NCBI GenBank assembly: GCA_014238195.1
Contig: JABABO010000224.1
Span: 1 to 17,048 of the forward strand
Origin: Kordiimonadaceae bacterium
GTDB lineage: Bacteria; Pseudomonadota; Alphaproteobacteria; Sphingomonadales; Kordiimonadaceae
Direction of reading: 5' to 3'
DNA: 17,048 nt
Shown: positions 16,287 through 17,048 of the stretch, piece by piece
Layout: each line of letters starts with the position of its first letter
Position numbering within the stretch: position 1 is the first letter of the stretch
Position numbers and translations under genes: made by a program
Notes under the pieces: model-generated
Database searches by the model: none
Told to the model about the DNA's origin: nothing
Seen by the model: only the letters and a program-made list of their open reading frames with translations

Positions 16287-16599
16287 ATGACAAAACGACG
16301 TAAATTATCGACAGCTTTTAAGAAGAAAGTCGCCTTTGTCGCTTATCGTGGGCAGCCCTGCGCGGTGACAAAACTATACAAGAGCTTGGGGCTCATTATG
16401 ACGTTCACCCTCAGCAGATCAGCACATTAAACCTCTAAGATGTGGGAAGCGTCAGGTTATGGAAGGGCTGGACGACATATTTGCGGGCAAATCGGACAAA
16501 CGTAAGCGCGGTGTTGACGGCGAGATTAGAGAGCTTCATGCCAAGATAGGGGAGTTGACAGTCGTTAATGATTTTTTGGAACGCGGGCTCAAGAAATGA
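16287..16599 (+). pseudogene. IS3-family OrfA (helix-turn-helix), frameshifted
   Basis: It starts MTKRRKLSTAFKKKVAF with TTGGAGA upstream. That frame ends at TAA 16428-16430. The expected continuation RGDKTIQELGAHYDVHPQQIST is found in a second frame (from 16361). The end, KRQVMEGLDDIFAGKSD to the TGA at 16597-16599, is in a third frame (from 16447). Between IST and the expected W-KRQ lie about 17 extra bases (around 16428-16446, including a stop). The gene is therefore dead in at least two places. Confidence 0.8.
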
Positions 16600-17048
16600 G
16601 CCATAGTGAGCGCAAGAGAATGGTTAAGCGCGATCACCCTAAGCTGAGTATATCGAGGCAATGTGAGGTGCTTTCGATTAGCCGTAGCAGTGTTTACCAT
16701 GTACCTAAACCCACCAGTCCAAAAACACTGGATTTGATGAGACATATGGACGAGACCTTCATGAAGTATCCTTTTTACGGCAGCCGCCAGATGACCACAC
16801 ACTTGCGCCGTCAGGCATTCAAGTAGCCAAAATCACTTAGGATAGCACCGTGTTCGCCGCCTCATGCGCATTATGGGCTTACAAGCCATTTTTTGCGCCC
16901 CAAAGACCAGTGTTCCACACCCTGAGCACAAGATATACCCGTATCTTTTGCGCAAGGTATCAGTCAGCGAGGCTAACCATGTTTGGTGTGCGGATATCAC
17001 CTATATACCCATGCAAAAGGGCTTTTTGTACTTGGTAGCGATCATGGA
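16596..17048 (+). pseudogene. IS3-family OrfB transposase (rve/DDE), disrupted, partial at window end
   Basis: The ATG overlaps the orfA stop (ATGA). The first part (MSHSERKRMVKRDHPKLSIS... to QAFK) is the HTH_21 region and stops at TAG 16824-16826. Coding resumes in the +1 frame at about 16846, right after another TAG. It gives HRVRRLMRIMGLQAIF and the start of the integrase core, VWCADITYIP, whose Asp is the first of the DDE triad. It then reads MQKGFLYLVAIM to the window edge. The catalytic core continues beyond the window. Confidence 0.8.

Larger units (their letters stand above)
16219..17048 (+). mobile_element. Degenerate IS3-family insertion sequence, left end, runs off window
   Basis: The left boundary is set where receptor coding stops and TGAGGTGGTCCT begins, followed by AAAACTGGACAG, a terminal pattern typical of IS3-family elements. 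Two overlapping transposase genes (orfA/orfB type) follow on the plus strand. Both carry frame disruptions, so this copy is probably inactive. The right end and the 3-4 bp target duplication lie outside the window. The boundary is accurate to a few bases only. Confidence 0.8.

Noticed and set aside
16850..17038. Open frame at the right end of the window
   Set aside because: It is an out-of-frame shadow of the orfB integrase core, which reads correctly from 16846.

Overview
The window looks like chromosomal DNA from a fairly AT-rich alphaproteobacterium. The strongest evidence is the minus-strand order chvI - chvG - hprK - rapZ - EIIA(Man) - HPr, with ATP-type pckA divergent from chvI. This is the classical alphaproteobacterial locus linking the ChvG/ChvI two-component system to the regulatory (non-sugar) phosphotransferase chain. 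The HprK is the short form, with only the kinase domain, that is typical of this class. I cannot name the genus.

Layout. (1) 1-2400, minus strand: dapF (lysine/peptidoglycan precursor) coupled by a 4-bp overlap to mtaB (tRNA methylthiotransferase). (2) 2400-3878, minus: a DASS/SLC13 sodium:dicarboxylate symporter. (3) 4040-8971, minus: HPr, EIIA(Man), RapZ, HprK, ChvG and ChvI, where hprK overlaps both of its neighbours by 8 bp. (4) 9349-10974, plus: PEP carboxykinase, probably starting at a TTG codon with a good Shine-Dalgarno sequence. (5) 11098-14264, plus: an orphan Tat-exported lipoprotein of the polyamine-type solute-binding family, then a TPR + GT41 (O-GlcNAc-transferase-like) protein. 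(6) 14287-17048: accessory and decaying DNA. It holds a metallo-beta-lactamase-fold protein with an unusual metal site and a frame break near its end, the C-terminal part of a TonB-dependent receptor, and the degenerate IS3-family element that cuts the receptor and runs out of the window.

Working together: the dicarboxylate symporter, PckA and the ChvGI/PTS module form a plausible C4-dicarboxylate/gluconeogenesis control neighbourhood. Dicarboxylates would feed oxaloacetate, PckA would make PEP, and PEP would phosphorylate the EINtr-HPr-EIIA chain. HprK can act on HPr Ser46, which is present. That is inference from gene content.

The most striking structure outside the genes is a family of hairpin-rich intergenic repeats. 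There are full copies at 4-120 and 8093-8209 (117 bp each), a 106-bp copy in the opposite orientation at 4327-4432, and a 43-bp copy of the first hairpin alone at 2353-2395. They have short TATAGC terminal inverted repeats and look like a MITE/REP-type element. Two copies sit inside the otherwise conserved regulatory locus, between chvI and chvG and between EIIA and HPr. No CRISPR array, tRNA or rRNA was seen.
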